Positions 42,923-51,637 of a stretch of 56,745 nucleotides of DNA are shown piece by piece. Location of the stretch: the NCBI RefSeq assembly GCF_000169375.1, contig NZ_AAXY01000026.1, forward strand, positions 1-56,745, read 5' to 3'. The notes under the pieces are model-generated. The model was not told the DNA's origin and did not search any database. It worked only from the letters and a program-made list of their open reading frames with translations. The position numbers and the translations under genes are program-made. This stretch comes from Marinobacter sp. ELB17 (GTDB taxonomy: Bacteria; Pseudomonadota; Gammaproteobacteria; Pseudomonadales; Oleiphilaceae). Every line of letters begins with the position of its first letter. Within the stretch, counting starts at the first letter, position 1.

Positions 42923-43849
42923 TCAACTGATGGTGGCAAACACGCGTGTGCAGTTGCGACCCTGGTCTTTAGCACGATAAAGAGCTTCGTCTGCGCGCGC
43001 TAGCCACTGCCCCGAGCCTTCACCAGCGCGGTGAAGCGCAACGCCGCAGCTGATAGTTACCGCCACTGAATGTTCTTCGCTATCAATTTGTAAAGCAGCA
43101 ATGGCTAAGCGAATACGTTCGGCCACATCTACCGCTGCAAGCTGATCCGTGTGCGGCAAGAGCACTGCGAATTCTTCGCCGCCGAACCGGTAAACGCTGT
43201 CGGAACTACGCACGGCGGACTCCAGCGCTTCTGCAGCGCGCTTCAGTACAATGTCGCCAACCACATGGCCGCAGTTGTCGTTTACTGCTTTGAAGTGATC
43301 AAGGTCACACAGGATCAGTGAATATGTCTCGTTGTGACGACCGGCTAGCAGCTGAGCTTTCTGTAAGGCTTCGTCCATGGCGCGTTTATTGCCAATCCCG
43401 GTCAGTGAGTCAGTCAATGATGCCTGTTCCATGGCGCTGAACTGACAAGCGTTGCGCAGTGGACAGATTGCCGTACCAATGAGCATCTCAACGGCTTGCA
43501 GCTCATCGCTACTGAAGCGCTTGCGCCTATGCAGTGACAAGGTGCCAAAATTCTCGCCCTCCAGGTTCAGGCGATACTCACAGCGGTGGGGGCCGCCCAT
43601 GCCAGTGGTAAACACAAACTCTTGGCGAGCTAGTTGATGGCGATACTGAAAGGCATCAAAAGGAACGATCTGTGCCATTTCTTCTGCCAGCATGGTCAAC
43701 TGTGCGTCCAGTTTCAGGGTGGTTGAAAGCCGGCGCACCAGGCGGTTGAGAATACCGGGTTCGCTGTTCCATTCCTCAAAACTCTGGCGCAGCTCTGCTA
43801 GTTTTTGTGGCTGTGACGCTGTAAGCGGGAAAGGCGATATGTGTTTCAC
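42923..43849 (-). CDS. GGDEF-domain diguanylate cyclase
   Basis: The 308-residue soluble protein has an N-terminal GAF-like sensor region (about 30-140) and a GGDEF domain (about 145-305). The cyclase signature is an intact GGEEF (223-227), and the inhibitory site RSSD (214-217) is at the correct five-residue distance, so it should be an active, product-inhibited cyclase. SLTDSLTGIGNKRAMDEAL and LILCDLDHFKAVND mark the domain start. It is transcribed against rluB and diverges from smc. No phosphodiesterase domain is present. Confidence 0.94.
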   Translation of the reverse strand: MKHISPFPLTASQPQKLAELRQSFEEWNSEPGILNRLVRRLSTTLKLDAQLTMLAEEMAQIVPFDAFQYRHQLARQEFVFTTGMGGPHRCEYRLNLEGENFGTLSLHRRKRFSSDELQAVEMLIGTAICPLRNACQFSAMEQASLTDSLTGIGNKRAMDEALQKAQLLAGRHNETYSLILCDLDHFKAVNDNCGHVVGDIVLKRAAEALESAVRSSDSVYRFGGEEFAVLLPHTDQLAAVDVAERIRLAIAALQIDSEEHSVAVTISCGVALHRAGEGSGQWLARADEALYRAKDQGRNCTRVFATIS

Positions 43850-44104
43850 GGTGGCTCAACTCACTCTGTCGTTGCGTGGCAGTTTGCACACTGGGTAGTT
43901 GGCAGAGTAAGAGCAGATATTGTGCCTATTTTATAAAAAATCTTATTAATCAATGTCTTGAGAATTGTTTTTTGGTTTTTTTTCAAATTTCAGTGGCTTA
44001 ATCGGATTTTTGTCAAAAAATCGGCAGACGCACCTTGGTGGGTCCTCGTGTGTTAAACTTAAAAATCATTCACCGTTGCCATGATGAGCCGAGCTACATA
44101 GTCT

Positions 44105-47100
44105 ATGCGCTTGAAATCCATAAAGTTGTCAGGGTTCAAGTCGTTTGTGGATGCGACCACGGTAGCCTTTCCGTCAAACATGACAGCGGTAGTGGGGCCA
44201 AACGGCTGTGGCAAATCCAACATCATAGATGCGGTGCGATGGGTATTGGGTGAAAGCTCAGCCAAGTACTTACGTGGCGAATCCATGACCGATGTCATAT
44301 TCAACGGCTCCAGCGCGCGCAAACCGGTGGGCCAGGCTGTAATCGAGTTGTTGTTCGACAATCATAATGGTTCGGCCCCGGGTGAATTCGCCCAGTACAG
44401 TGAGATTTCTGTACGCCGCCGGGTTTCCCGCCAAGGTCAATCCGATTATTTCCTTAACGGCACCAAATGCCGCCGCCGCGATATTACCGATCTGTTTCTT
44501 GGCACCGGCCTTGGGCCGCGCAGCTACGCTATCATTGAACAAGGCATGATTTCCCGGTTGATCGAAGCGAAGCCTGAGGAACTCAGAGTCTACATAGAGG
44601 AAGCGGCGGGCATCTCCAAGTACAAAGAGCGCCGCCGTGAAACCGAAAATCGCATTCGCCGCACCCAGGACAATCTCGAGCGCCTGAGTGACGTGCGCGC
44701 CGAGCTTGGCCGGCAACTTCAACATCTTGAGCGGCAGGCGGTTGCCGCTGAAACGTACAAAACCCTTAAGCATGACGAACGTCGCAAAAAGGCCGAACTG
44801 ACCGTGTTGCGCTGGCAACATCTGAATACCGGGCTGCAATCCGGGCATGGGCGTATTCGCGAGACCGAATTACAACTGGAAAAGCACCTGACCGGGCGTA
44901 TTCGGCTGGATACACAGCTCGAAAATCTGCGCGCAGAAAATCAGCAGCGCAACGAGCAGTTTAGCCTTACCCAAGCGCGTTATTATGAAGCCGGGGCAGA
45001 CATTGCGCGGATTGAACAAAGCGTACAGAACAGCCGCGATCGCAGTCGGCAAACCAGTCTGGAGGTTGATCAGGCACTCGCCAGCGAACGCGAGCTGGCT
45101 CGCGAGCTGGAGCAAGATAACGACAAACTTGCAGCGTTTGAAGAAGAGTTGGCAATGCTTGAGCCAGAGCAGGAAGAGTCAAGCCTGCGTGCTGAAGCCT
45201 CTGGTGAACAGCTCCAAAGCGCCGAAAATGCAATGGCGGACTGGCAGCAACGCTGGGACGATTTCAGCGCTCGTTCGGCAGACGCGCACCGACAGGCCGA
45301 TTTGACACAATCGAGTATGCGCGCATTGGACAACGCCATTGAACAGCTGCGAATGCGCGGTCAACGGCTGCACCACGAGCGCCATAATTTGCAGCAGCAA
45401 CTGGATCACGAAGCCCTGAAAGACCAGCGGGAGCTGCAAGCCAGGGTTAGTCTGCAGCGCGAGGCTGCGCTGGAAGTTATTAAAGGTAGCCAGCAGCAGT
45501 TGCAACAGCTGCGTTCACAGCAGCAGCAAACTGAGCAACATCAAAATCAGCAACGTCAGCAGGTTCAACGCCTCGAAGCCACGCTTGAATCACAACAACA
45601 ACTACTGGCCGAGCAGCTAGGCAATACTAACGGTGCGCTGCAGGACTGGCTGGGCCAGCATCAGCTGACCCAAGCGCCACGTCTGGCAGCTGCTTTAGAT
45701 ATTGATGACGGCTGGGAATTTGCAACCGAACAAGTGCTTGGTCGCCTCTCCCAAGGTTTGGTGTTACCGCAGCTTTCAGCCCAACTGAAGTTGCTTGACG
45801 ATGCTCCTGCCGGTGTTGCGCTGGTATCTGCCGATGCCGCTGCACCTTTGGAGTTGCCAGGGGCTACCAGTCTGGCTGCCAAGGTACGCGGTAATGCGGC
45901 CATTATTGACGCATTGGCGAATATTCTGGTGGCAGACAGCCATCAGCAAGCGCAGCAGCAGCAGCCACAGCTGCAACACGGGCAAAGTGTGATAACGCCT
46001 CAAGGGTTATGGATGGGGCGGCAGTGGGTGTTAATGCCTGCAGCCGATGCCAGCCAGACAGGGGTAATCGAGCGACAAAAAACCGTGCTGAACTTAACAG
46101 CACAATTGAAGCAGGCGCAGCGGAAGCTTGAACTGGCAGAAACCACCAGCGCAGATGCAAATCAGGCGCTGGAACGGACAGAACAGAAGCGTGAGCAAGC
46201 CCGGCAAGAGCTTTCTGAAGTAGATCAGCGCCTGAGTACCATTGCTGCTCAGTTAGGCGCTCTGCAAGCTCGTAGCGAACAGATCACCCAACGTTTGGCT
46301 CAGATTGACGCTGACGCCGCGGAGCTGGAGTTCGAACGTGAGCGCCAGCATCAGGAACTTGAGTACGCACGGGAAGAGTGGCAGCAGGGTCTCGAGGCAA
46401 CAGAGGAACACGACGAACACAAAGAATATTTGCTGGCACAATGTGACGAGCTGCGCGATAACCTCGATCAGCTGCGCCAGCAGGCCCGTCATGAGCGCGA
46501 CCTGTCTCACCAACTGCAACTTACGCTGCAGAGCCTGAACAGCCAGCGCGACGGCTTGCGCCAGACCATCAGCCGCTCACGCCTGCAAGAGCAGAGGGCG
46601 GAAGAGCGTCTGGAGCTGTTGCGGCAGTCCCGCGAGCAGGCGGAAGAGCCTTTAGAAGACCTTCAGCTGGAACTGGAAGGCTTGCTTGAGCGCCGGCTTG
46701 CCGAAGAAGACAAACTGTCTGAGGTCCGCGAGGGGCTGGAAGATCTTGACCGTCGAGTGCGCGAGGCCGATCAGGGCCGCAGCGGAACCGAGCAACAGAT
46801 CCAGGAGGTGCGCGCCACGCTGGAAACACTGAAAATGGAATGTCAGGCGCTGGAGATTCGCGCGGGTAACCATTTGGAGCTGCTGAGCGAGCTGAATATC
46901 ACTTTGCACGCTGTGCTTGAACAGCTGGACGATTCTGCCAGTGAGCAGGAATGGTCTGAGGAACTGGAAAAGATCGCCAGTCGGATACAACGTTTGGGCG
47001 CCATTAACCTGGCGGCTATTGACGAGTTTCAGGTGCAGAGCGAGCGTAAAACCTATCTGGACAGCCAGCACGAGGACCTGACCGAAGCGCTGGAAATCCT

Positions 47101-47608
47101 GGATGGCGCCATTCGCAAAATTGACCGTGAAACCCGTCAGCGTTTTAAAGAGACCTTTGATCGGGTTAATGAAGGTCTGCAGGGCTTGTTTCCCAAAGTT
47201 TTTGGTGGCGGGCACGCCAGCCTGGAACTGACAGGCGAGGATTTGCTGGAAACCGGTGTTACCATCATGGCGAGGCCACCGGGCAAGAAAAACAGCACCA
47301 TTCACCTGTTATCCGGGGGTGAAAAAGCGTTGACCGCCATTGCCCTGGTGTTTGCAATATTTCAGCTTAATCCGGCGCCTTTTTGCATGCTGGACGAAGT
47401 GGACGCTCCGCTTGATGATGCCAATGTTGGCCGTTACGCGAATTTGGTGAAAGAGATGTCAAAGCAGGTACAGTTTATTTACATTACGCACAATAAAATC
47501 GCCATGGAGCAGGCTGATCAGTTGATGGGTGTGACCATGTACGAGCCGGGTTGCTCGCGACTGGTTACAGTAGACGTGGAAGCTGCCGCGGCGCTGGCGG
47601 AGGCCTGA
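44105..47608 (+). CDS. smc: chromosome segregation protein SMC
   Basis: Smc is the ATPase of bacterial condensin. The 1167-residue protein has an N-terminal Walker A GPNGCGKSNIIDAVRWVLGE, two long glutamine-rich coiled coils, a central hinge (about 510-670), and a C-terminal head with signature HLLSGGEKALTAIAL and Walker B FCMLDEVDAPLDD. Length fits the family. It acts with ScpA and ScpB, encoded 3-4 kb upstream, to compact and segregate the chromosome. It starts a conserved smc-zipA-ligA cluster. A good promoter was not evident in the AT-rich 255-bp region upstream. Confidence 0.98.
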   Translation: MRLKSIKLSGFKSFVDATTVAFPSNMTAVVGPNGCGKSNIIDAVRWVLGESSAKYLRGESMTDVIFNGSSARKPVGQAVIELLFDNHNGSAPGEFAQYSEISVRRRVSRQGQSDYFLNGTKCRRRDITDLFLGTGLGPRSYAIIEQGMISRLIEAKPEELRVYIEEAAGISKYKERRRETENRIRRTQDNLERLSDVRAELGRQLQHLERQAVAAETYKTLKHDERRKKAELTVLRWQHLNTGLQSGHGRIRETELQLEKHLTGRIRLDTQLENLRAENQQRNEQFSLTQARYYEAGADIARIEQSVQNSRDRSRQTSLEVDQALASERELARELEQDNDKLAAFEEELAMLEPEQEESSLRAEASGEQLQSAENAMADWQQRWDDFSARSADAHRQADLTQSSMRALDNAIEQLRMRGQRLHHERHNLQQQLDHEALKDQRELQARVSLQREAALEVIKGSQQQLQQLRSQQQQTEQHQNQQRQQVQRLEATLESQQQLLAEQLGNTNGALQDWLGQHQLTQAPRLAAALDIDDGWEFATEQVLGRLSQGLVLPQLSAQLKLLDDAPAGVALVSADAAAPLELPGATSLAAKVRGNAAIIDALANILVADSHQQAQQQQPQLQHGQSVITPQGLWMGRQWVLMPAADASQTGVIERQKTVLNLTAQLKQAQRKLELAETTSADANQALERTEQKREQARQELSEVDQRLSTIAAQLGALQARSEQITQRLAQIDADAAELEFERERQHQELEYAREEWQQGLEATEEHDEHKEYLLAQCDELRDNLDQLRQQARHERDLSHQLQLTLQSLNSQRDGLRQTISRSRLQEQRAEERLELLRQSREQAEEPLEDLQLELEGLLERRLAEEDKLSEVREGLEDLDRRVREADQGRSGTEQQIQEVRATLETLKMECQALEIRAGNHLELLSELNITLHAVLEQLDDSASEQEWSEELEKIASRIQRLGAINLAAIDEFQVQSERKTYLDSQHEDLTEALEILDGAIRKIDRETRQRFKETFDRVNEGLQGLFPKVFGGGHASLELTGEDLLETGVTIMARPPGKKNSTIHLLSGGEKALTAIALVFAIFQLNPAPFCMLDEVDAPLDDANVGRYANLVKEMSKQVQFIYITHNKIAMEQADQLMGVTMYEPGCSRLVTVDVEAAAALAEA

Positions 47609-47675
47609 TTGGGCCGCGAGTATGACAATCCAGCCATAAGCCGTGTTTGTGCGTTGTATTACGCGGGTTCAATTT

Positions 47676-47735
47676 TTATAGTACCTACGTTGATAGTACT
47701 AAATTTGCTAGTACTGACTTTGATAGTAACAATAT
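47676..47735 (+). repeat. four imperfect 15-bp tandem repeats upstream of zipA
   Basis: The units TTATAGTACCTACGT, TGATAGTACTAAATT, TGCTAGTACTGACTT and TGATAGTAACAATAT lie head to tail in the smc-zipA spacer, 30 bp before the zipA start. All share the core TAGTA at the same position. Confidence 0.88.
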
Positions 47736-47765
47736 TCTCCGATCCGCAAACAGGACAGCAGCACT

Positions 47766-48836
47766 ATGTCACCACTTAGGGAATGGCTAATTGCCATCGG
47801 TACCCTGGTCATTATTGGTATTGTCGTTGACGGCATTCGGCGCATGCGCCGCGCGCGCAGAGAGTCTTCGGCTATTTCCTCTGGCATGGGCGCTGATAGC
47901 CTGCAGGATTCGCCGCTGGACGAGCATTTCAACCCGGAACTGCCATCAGGCGGTGCTCGAACCATTTCCCGCAACGAGCTGGACCAGGATCGCACGTCCA
48001 AGAAAAAATCACGGACCGCGCGCCAGGTGCAAAAACCGACTCGGCCGGTAATCGCAGCTGGCCGAAACAAAAGTTCTGAACCTGCAACAGTTGCAGCGGC
48101 ACCCAAATCTCATTCGGCGTTTGTGACCGCTGCTGATAGCACCGAAGCTGATAGTACCAACGCAGATCGCGACAGCAGCGAATTTACCGAAGCGCCGCTG
48201 AGTGGCACCCACGATCAGTGGGAGCCCGAGCCTTTCAACGCAGACGTAGGCGACACCAATAGCCTTGAAAGCGATTACCCTGATATCCGCGACGCTGATG
48301 AAGACGTAGATTCACCTGTCATTGAGAAATCTACGCCCAAGCCCAAGGCAGCGCCTCGGCCCCGCGACCCTTCGCAGCCTTTGCCCGGTGCCAACCGCCC
48401 GCCGGCCAAAGAAGTGATTGTCATCAACGTACTGGCCCGCGCTGGTGGGGAGTTTCAGGGCCCGGCTCTGCAGCGGCTTCTGGAAGCTTGTGGCCTGCTA
48501 TACGGTGATATGGACATCTACCACCGCCACGAAACCACCGATACTGCAAGCCCTGTGCAATTCAGCGTAGCCAGCGCAGTTGAGCCGGGCACTTTCAGAC
48601 CCGCAGAAATCGCGACTCTGAGTACGCCCGGCATCAGCTTTTTTATGAGCCTGCCCGGGCCGGGTAATGCCCTGCAGGCTTTTAACTTCATGTACGAAAC
48701 AGCGCAGGCCGTGGTGCGTAATCTCGGAGGTGAACTAAAAGACGAACGCCGCAGTGTGATGACATCACAGACCGCCGAGCACTGCCGCCAGAGGATCCGA
48801 GAATTCGAGCGCAAGCAACGTTCAAAACGGGATTAA
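47766..48836 (+). CDS. zipA: cell division protein ZipA
   Basis: ZipA anchors FtsZ to the inner membrane at the division site. The 356-residue protein has one N-terminal membrane helix (about residues 5-22, WLIAIGTLVIIGIVVDG), a basic patch (RRMRRARR), a long Pro/Glu/Asp-rich linker (about 30-215) and the C-terminal FtsZ-binding domain (about 218-345: VIVINVLARAGGEFQGPAL, FSVASAVEPGTF, STPGISFFMSLPGPG). The linker contains a 15-bp coding repeat (ADSTE, ADSTN, ADRDS). Order smc-zipA-ligA is conserved; it ends 1 bp before ligA. Confidence 0.96.
   Translation: MSPLREWLIAIGTLVIIGIVVDGIRRMRRARRESSAISSGMGADSLQDSPLDEHFNPELPSGGARTISRNELDQDRTSKKKSRTARQVQKPTRPVIAAGRNKSSEPATVAAAPKSHSAFVTAADSTEADSTNADRDSSEFTEAPLSGTHDQWEPEPFNADVGDTNSLESDYPDIRDADEDVDSPVIEKSTPKPKAAPRPRDPSQPLPGANRPPAKEVIVINVLARAGGEFQGPALQRLLEACGLLYGDMDIYHRHETTDTASPVQFSVASAVEPGTFRPAEIATLSTPGISFFMSLPGPGNALQAFNFMYETAQAVVRNLGGELKDERRSVMTSQTAEHCRQRIREFERKQRSKRD
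48132..48176 (+). repeat. 15-bp coding repeat in the zipA linker
   Basis: The units GCTGATAGCACCGAA, GCTGATAGTACCAAC and GCAGATCGCGACAGC encode ADSTE, ADSTN and ADRDS. The third is weak. The second unit resembles the first non-coding unit upstream of zipA (11 of 14 bases). Confidence 0.75.
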
Positions 48837-48837
48837 C

Positions 48838-50949
48838 ATGAGCTCAGTCAATACCAGCGTGCGTGACCGGGTTCACCAGCTGCGCACAACCATTACCGAT
48901 CACAATCATCATTATTACGTGCTCGATGATCCGCAAGTTCCCGACGCCGAATACGATCGGCTGTTCCGTGGATTGCAGGCGCTAGAAGCCGAGTATCCGG
49001 AACTGGCGACGGCAACGTCGCCGACCCAGCGTGTAGGCTCCGCGGTAGAAACCAGCTTTGCGGAAGTGATCCACCGTATCCCTATGTTGTCTTTGGATAA
49101 TGCCTTCAGCGCCGACGATTTACGGGATTTCGATCGCCGCGTGCGCGAGCGCCTGAACCGGGGCAATACCGCGGGTGAAGACAGCATCAGGGAAGACAGT
49201 ACGGCGGAAGAGGGCTCGAAGGAAGAGGACTCAAAGGAAGAGAGAACCATAGAGTACGTGTGCGAACCCAAGCTCGACGGTCTGGCGGTCAGTCTGCATT
49301 ACCAGAACGGAGAGCTGGTCCGTGCTGCCACCCGCGGCGATGGTTACACCGGTGAAGATATTACCGCCAATATACGGACCATTGCGTCTGTGCCTCTTAC
49401 CCTGCGCGGTGGCGATTTTCCGCAAACCGTAGAGGTGCGAGGCGAGGTGTATATGCCCCGCGCCGGTTTTGACAGGCTTAACCAGCGACTGGCTGGGCGC
49501 GGTGAGAAAACTTTTGTAAATCCCCGTAACGCCGCTGCCGGCAGTCTGCGCCAGAAAAAATCCAGCGTGACCGCCAGGCGCCCATTGGAAATGTGCGCCT
49601 ACAGCGTAGCGGTTACTGACGAGTCAGCGCTGCCGCCCACACACTGGGAAGGTTTGCAGCAGGTCAGTGAGTGGGGCTTTCGCATCAACCCTGAAATGTC
49701 TCTCGCCATCGGAGCCGATCAGTGCCTTGAGGCCTACGAGGCATTGATGGCCAAACGCGACAGCCTGCCTTATGAAATCGACGGTATTGTGTTCAAGGTA
49801 AACCGTCTGGATCTTCAGCAGCAGTTAGGCTTCGTCAGTCGCGCGCCGCGCTGGGCGATCGCACAAAAATTCCCGGCTCAGGAAGAGCTGACGGTGGTTG
49901 AAAGCGTGGAGTTTCAGGTCGGCCGTACAGGCGCTATTACGCCCGTGGCCCGTTTAAAGCCGGTGTTTGTCGGTGGTGTTACGGTATCCAACGCAACTTT
50001 GCACAATATGGACGAAGTGCGGCGGCTGGATTTGCACATCGGCGATACCGTGTTTATTCGCCGCGCCGGTGATGTGATCCCAAAAGTGGTCAAGGTGGTG
50101 CAAAACAAACGGCCCGCCGATGCCTGGGTAATAGAGCTTCCAGCGCAATGCCCGGCGTGCGGTTCAGACGTTGTACAGATTGAAGGCGAAGTGATTGCTC
50201 GTTGTTCTGGTGGCCTGTTTTGTCCGGCTCAGCGCAAAGAAGCCATCCGCCATTACGCTTCACGTAAAGCACTCGACATAGAAGGTCTGGGCGACAAGTG
50301 GGTGGATATTCTGGTGGACAGCAAAAAGGTTGAAACCATTGCCGATCTGTATCGGCTGTGCAAAGCAGACCTGACCGTGCTGGAGCGCATGGGCGACAAG
50401 TCTGCCAGTAATCTGATTGCGGCTATTGACGCCTCCCGTCAGCCGTTATTGTGGCGGTTTCTCTACGCGCTGGGTATTCGCGAAGTGGGCGAGGCCACTG
50501 CCAAAGGCCTTGCCGGCTACTTTGGCAGCCTGGAGGCTATTGCCGAAGCCGATGAAAGCGCCCTGCAAGCAGTGTCTGATGTTGGGCCCATTGTGGCTGG
50601 GCACCTGCGCAGTTTTTTTGAGCAGCCCCATAACCAGGAAATTCTGCAGAATTTGACGCAGGCTGGCGTCATTTGGCAAACCCAGGAAATTACCGCGGCC
50701 AGTATGCCTCTGCATGGGCAAACCTGGGTGCTGACCGGCACTATGGAGCAGATGACCCGCGACCAGGCAAAACAAAAGTTAGAAGGTTTGGGCGCAAAAG
50801 TGGCCGGCAGCGTGTCGAAAAAGACGGCGTGTGTGGTGGCCGGTGAAGCGGCAGGTTCCAAACTGGCCAAAGCGCAGCAGTTAGGCGTTGAGGTTTTGAG
50901 TGAGCAGGGTCTATTAGACCTGCTGCGTGGGCATGACGTAGAGGTCTGA
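48838..50949 (+). CDS. ligA: NAD-dependent DNA ligase
   Basis: LigA seals nicks using NAD and is essential for replication. The 703-residue protein has domain Ia (HNHHYYVLDDPQVPDAEYD), the adenylation domain with active lysine K145 in CEPKLDGLAVSL, an OB fold, the zinc finger (CPACGSD with CSGGLFCPAQR), helix-hairpin-helix repeats, and a C-terminal BRCT domain (about 620-700). An acidic insertion of about 30 residues just before the active lysine is made of five 15-bp repeats; E. coli has K115 at the same place, so the difference in position matches the insertion. Confidence 0.97.
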   Translation: MSSVNTSVRDRVHQLRTTITDHNHHYYVLDDPQVPDAEYDRLFRGLQALEAEYPELATATSPTQRVGSAVETSFAEVIHRIPMLSLDNAFSADDLRDFDRRVRERLNRGNTAGEDSIREDSTAEEGSKEEDSKEERTIEYVCEPKLDGLAVSLHYQNGELVRAATRGDGYTGEDITANIRTIASVPLTLRGGDFPQTVEVRGEVYMPRAGFDRLNQRLAGRGEKTFVNPRNAAAGSLRQKKSSVTARRPLEMCAYSVAVTDESALPPTHWEGLQQVSEWGFRINPEMSLAIGADQCLEAYEALMAKRDSLPYEIDGIVFKVNRLDLQQQLGFVSRAPRWAIAQKFPAQEELTVVESVEFQVGRTGAITPVARLKPVFVGGVTVSNATLHNMDEVRRLDLHIGDTVFIRRAGDVIPKVVKVVQNKRPADAWVIELPAQCPACGSDVVQIEGEVIARCSGGLFCPAQRKEAIRHYASRKALDIEGLGDKWVDILVDSKKVETIADLYRLCKADLTVLERMGDKSASNLIAAIDASRQPLLWRFLYALGIREVGEATAKGLAGYFGSLEAIAEADESALQAVSDVGPIVAGHLRSFFEQPHNQEILQNLTQAGVIWQTQEITAASMPLHGQTWVLTGTMEQMTRDQAKQKLEGLGAKVAGSVSKKTACVVAGEAAGSKLAKAQQLGVEVLSEQGLLDLLRGHDVEV
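49177..49251 (+). repeat. five 15-bp tandem repeats inside ligA
   Basis: Five units, each starting GAAGA, run without gaps: GAAGACAGCATCAGG, GAAGACAGTACGGCG, GAAGAGGGCTCGAAG, GAAGAGGACTCAAAG and GAAGAGAGAACCATA. They encode EDSIR, EDSTA, EEGSK, EEDSK and EERTI (residues 114-138). Confidence 0.92.
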
Positions 50950-50993
50950 TTGCGCTTGATTGCATCAAATGACAGGGTTGGTGTTATTGGCCG

Positions 50994-51626
50994 TCAGACG
51001 TTAGCTTGGTAACTGCCTGAATCGGCATAAAGACGCAGATAGTCGGTGCTGGTAACTATACCCATTGGCTCGCCAGCGGTATCAATAATCAGGGCTGCAT
51101 CTAGCTGGTGTGCTAGCATCAGTCGCGCTAGCTGATGTGCATCGGTTTCCGGAAAAGCGGTTAAAAATGCCGGTAACTCGATAGTTGCCAGGCTTTGATC
51201 TGCAGCCTGGCCCGGGAACTCGTTGGCCCAAGCCAACAGCCAGAGCTCGTCGACCATGCCTGCAATGATTTTGTTGCCCACCGTAACCGCTAAGTAGCGG
51301 GTCTGGTTCTCCTCCATGGCGACCAGTGCCTCCGTTATAGTGGCTGTTGCCGGTACCGATGCTACGCCCGACACACACATAGTCGACACCGGCAAGTAGG
51401 CGCGATGCTCTTTAGGTTCGCCGGCGGTACTGCGGCCATACTGCTGGGCTTTACGTTTACCAGCCTGCACCCCAGCCTGGAATTCTGCGTCTGTTGTTTC
51501 GCTGTACTCCGGGTTTATTTTTGCGCCTTCGCGCACCTCGCTCACGTCTCCCACCCGGCGGTTGCGAAATATTTCTGGCAGGCGCGTTCCTATTGGCCGG
51601 CCTGGTTCACTAACGTGGATAGACAT
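50994..51626 (-). CDS. CBS-domain protein
   Basis: The 210-residue soluble protein has about 75 N-terminal residues of unknown type (predicted helical, polar) and a pair of CBS domains (about 80-205). These are recognised by the VSTMCVSGVASVPATATITEAL start, the central TRYLAVTVGNKIIAGMVDE, and the second-domain end DAALIIDTAGEPMGIVTSTDYL. CBS pairs usually bind adenosyl nucleotides and regulate a partner; no partner domain is fused here, so the role is unknown. It lies 11 bp downstream of mnmC, probably in one transcript with ppiA-mnmC. Confidence 0.88.
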   Translation of the reverse strand: MSIHVSEPGRPIGTRLPEIFRNRRVGDVSEVREGAKINPEYSETTDAEFQAGVQAGKRKAQQYGRSTAGEPKEHRAYLPVSTMCVSGVASVPATATITEALVAMEENQTRYLAVTVGNKIIAGMVDELWLLAWANEFPGQAADQSLATIELPAFLTAFPETDAHQLARLMLAHQLDAALIIDTAGEPMGIVTSTDYLRLYADSGSYQANV

Positions 51627-51637
51627 GGGCGTTTCCT

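Noticed and set aside
42920..42933. CCATCA/TGATGG symmetry at the rluB and cyclase gene ends
   Set aside because: The loop would be only 2 nt and part of it is coding, so it is not a credible terminator.
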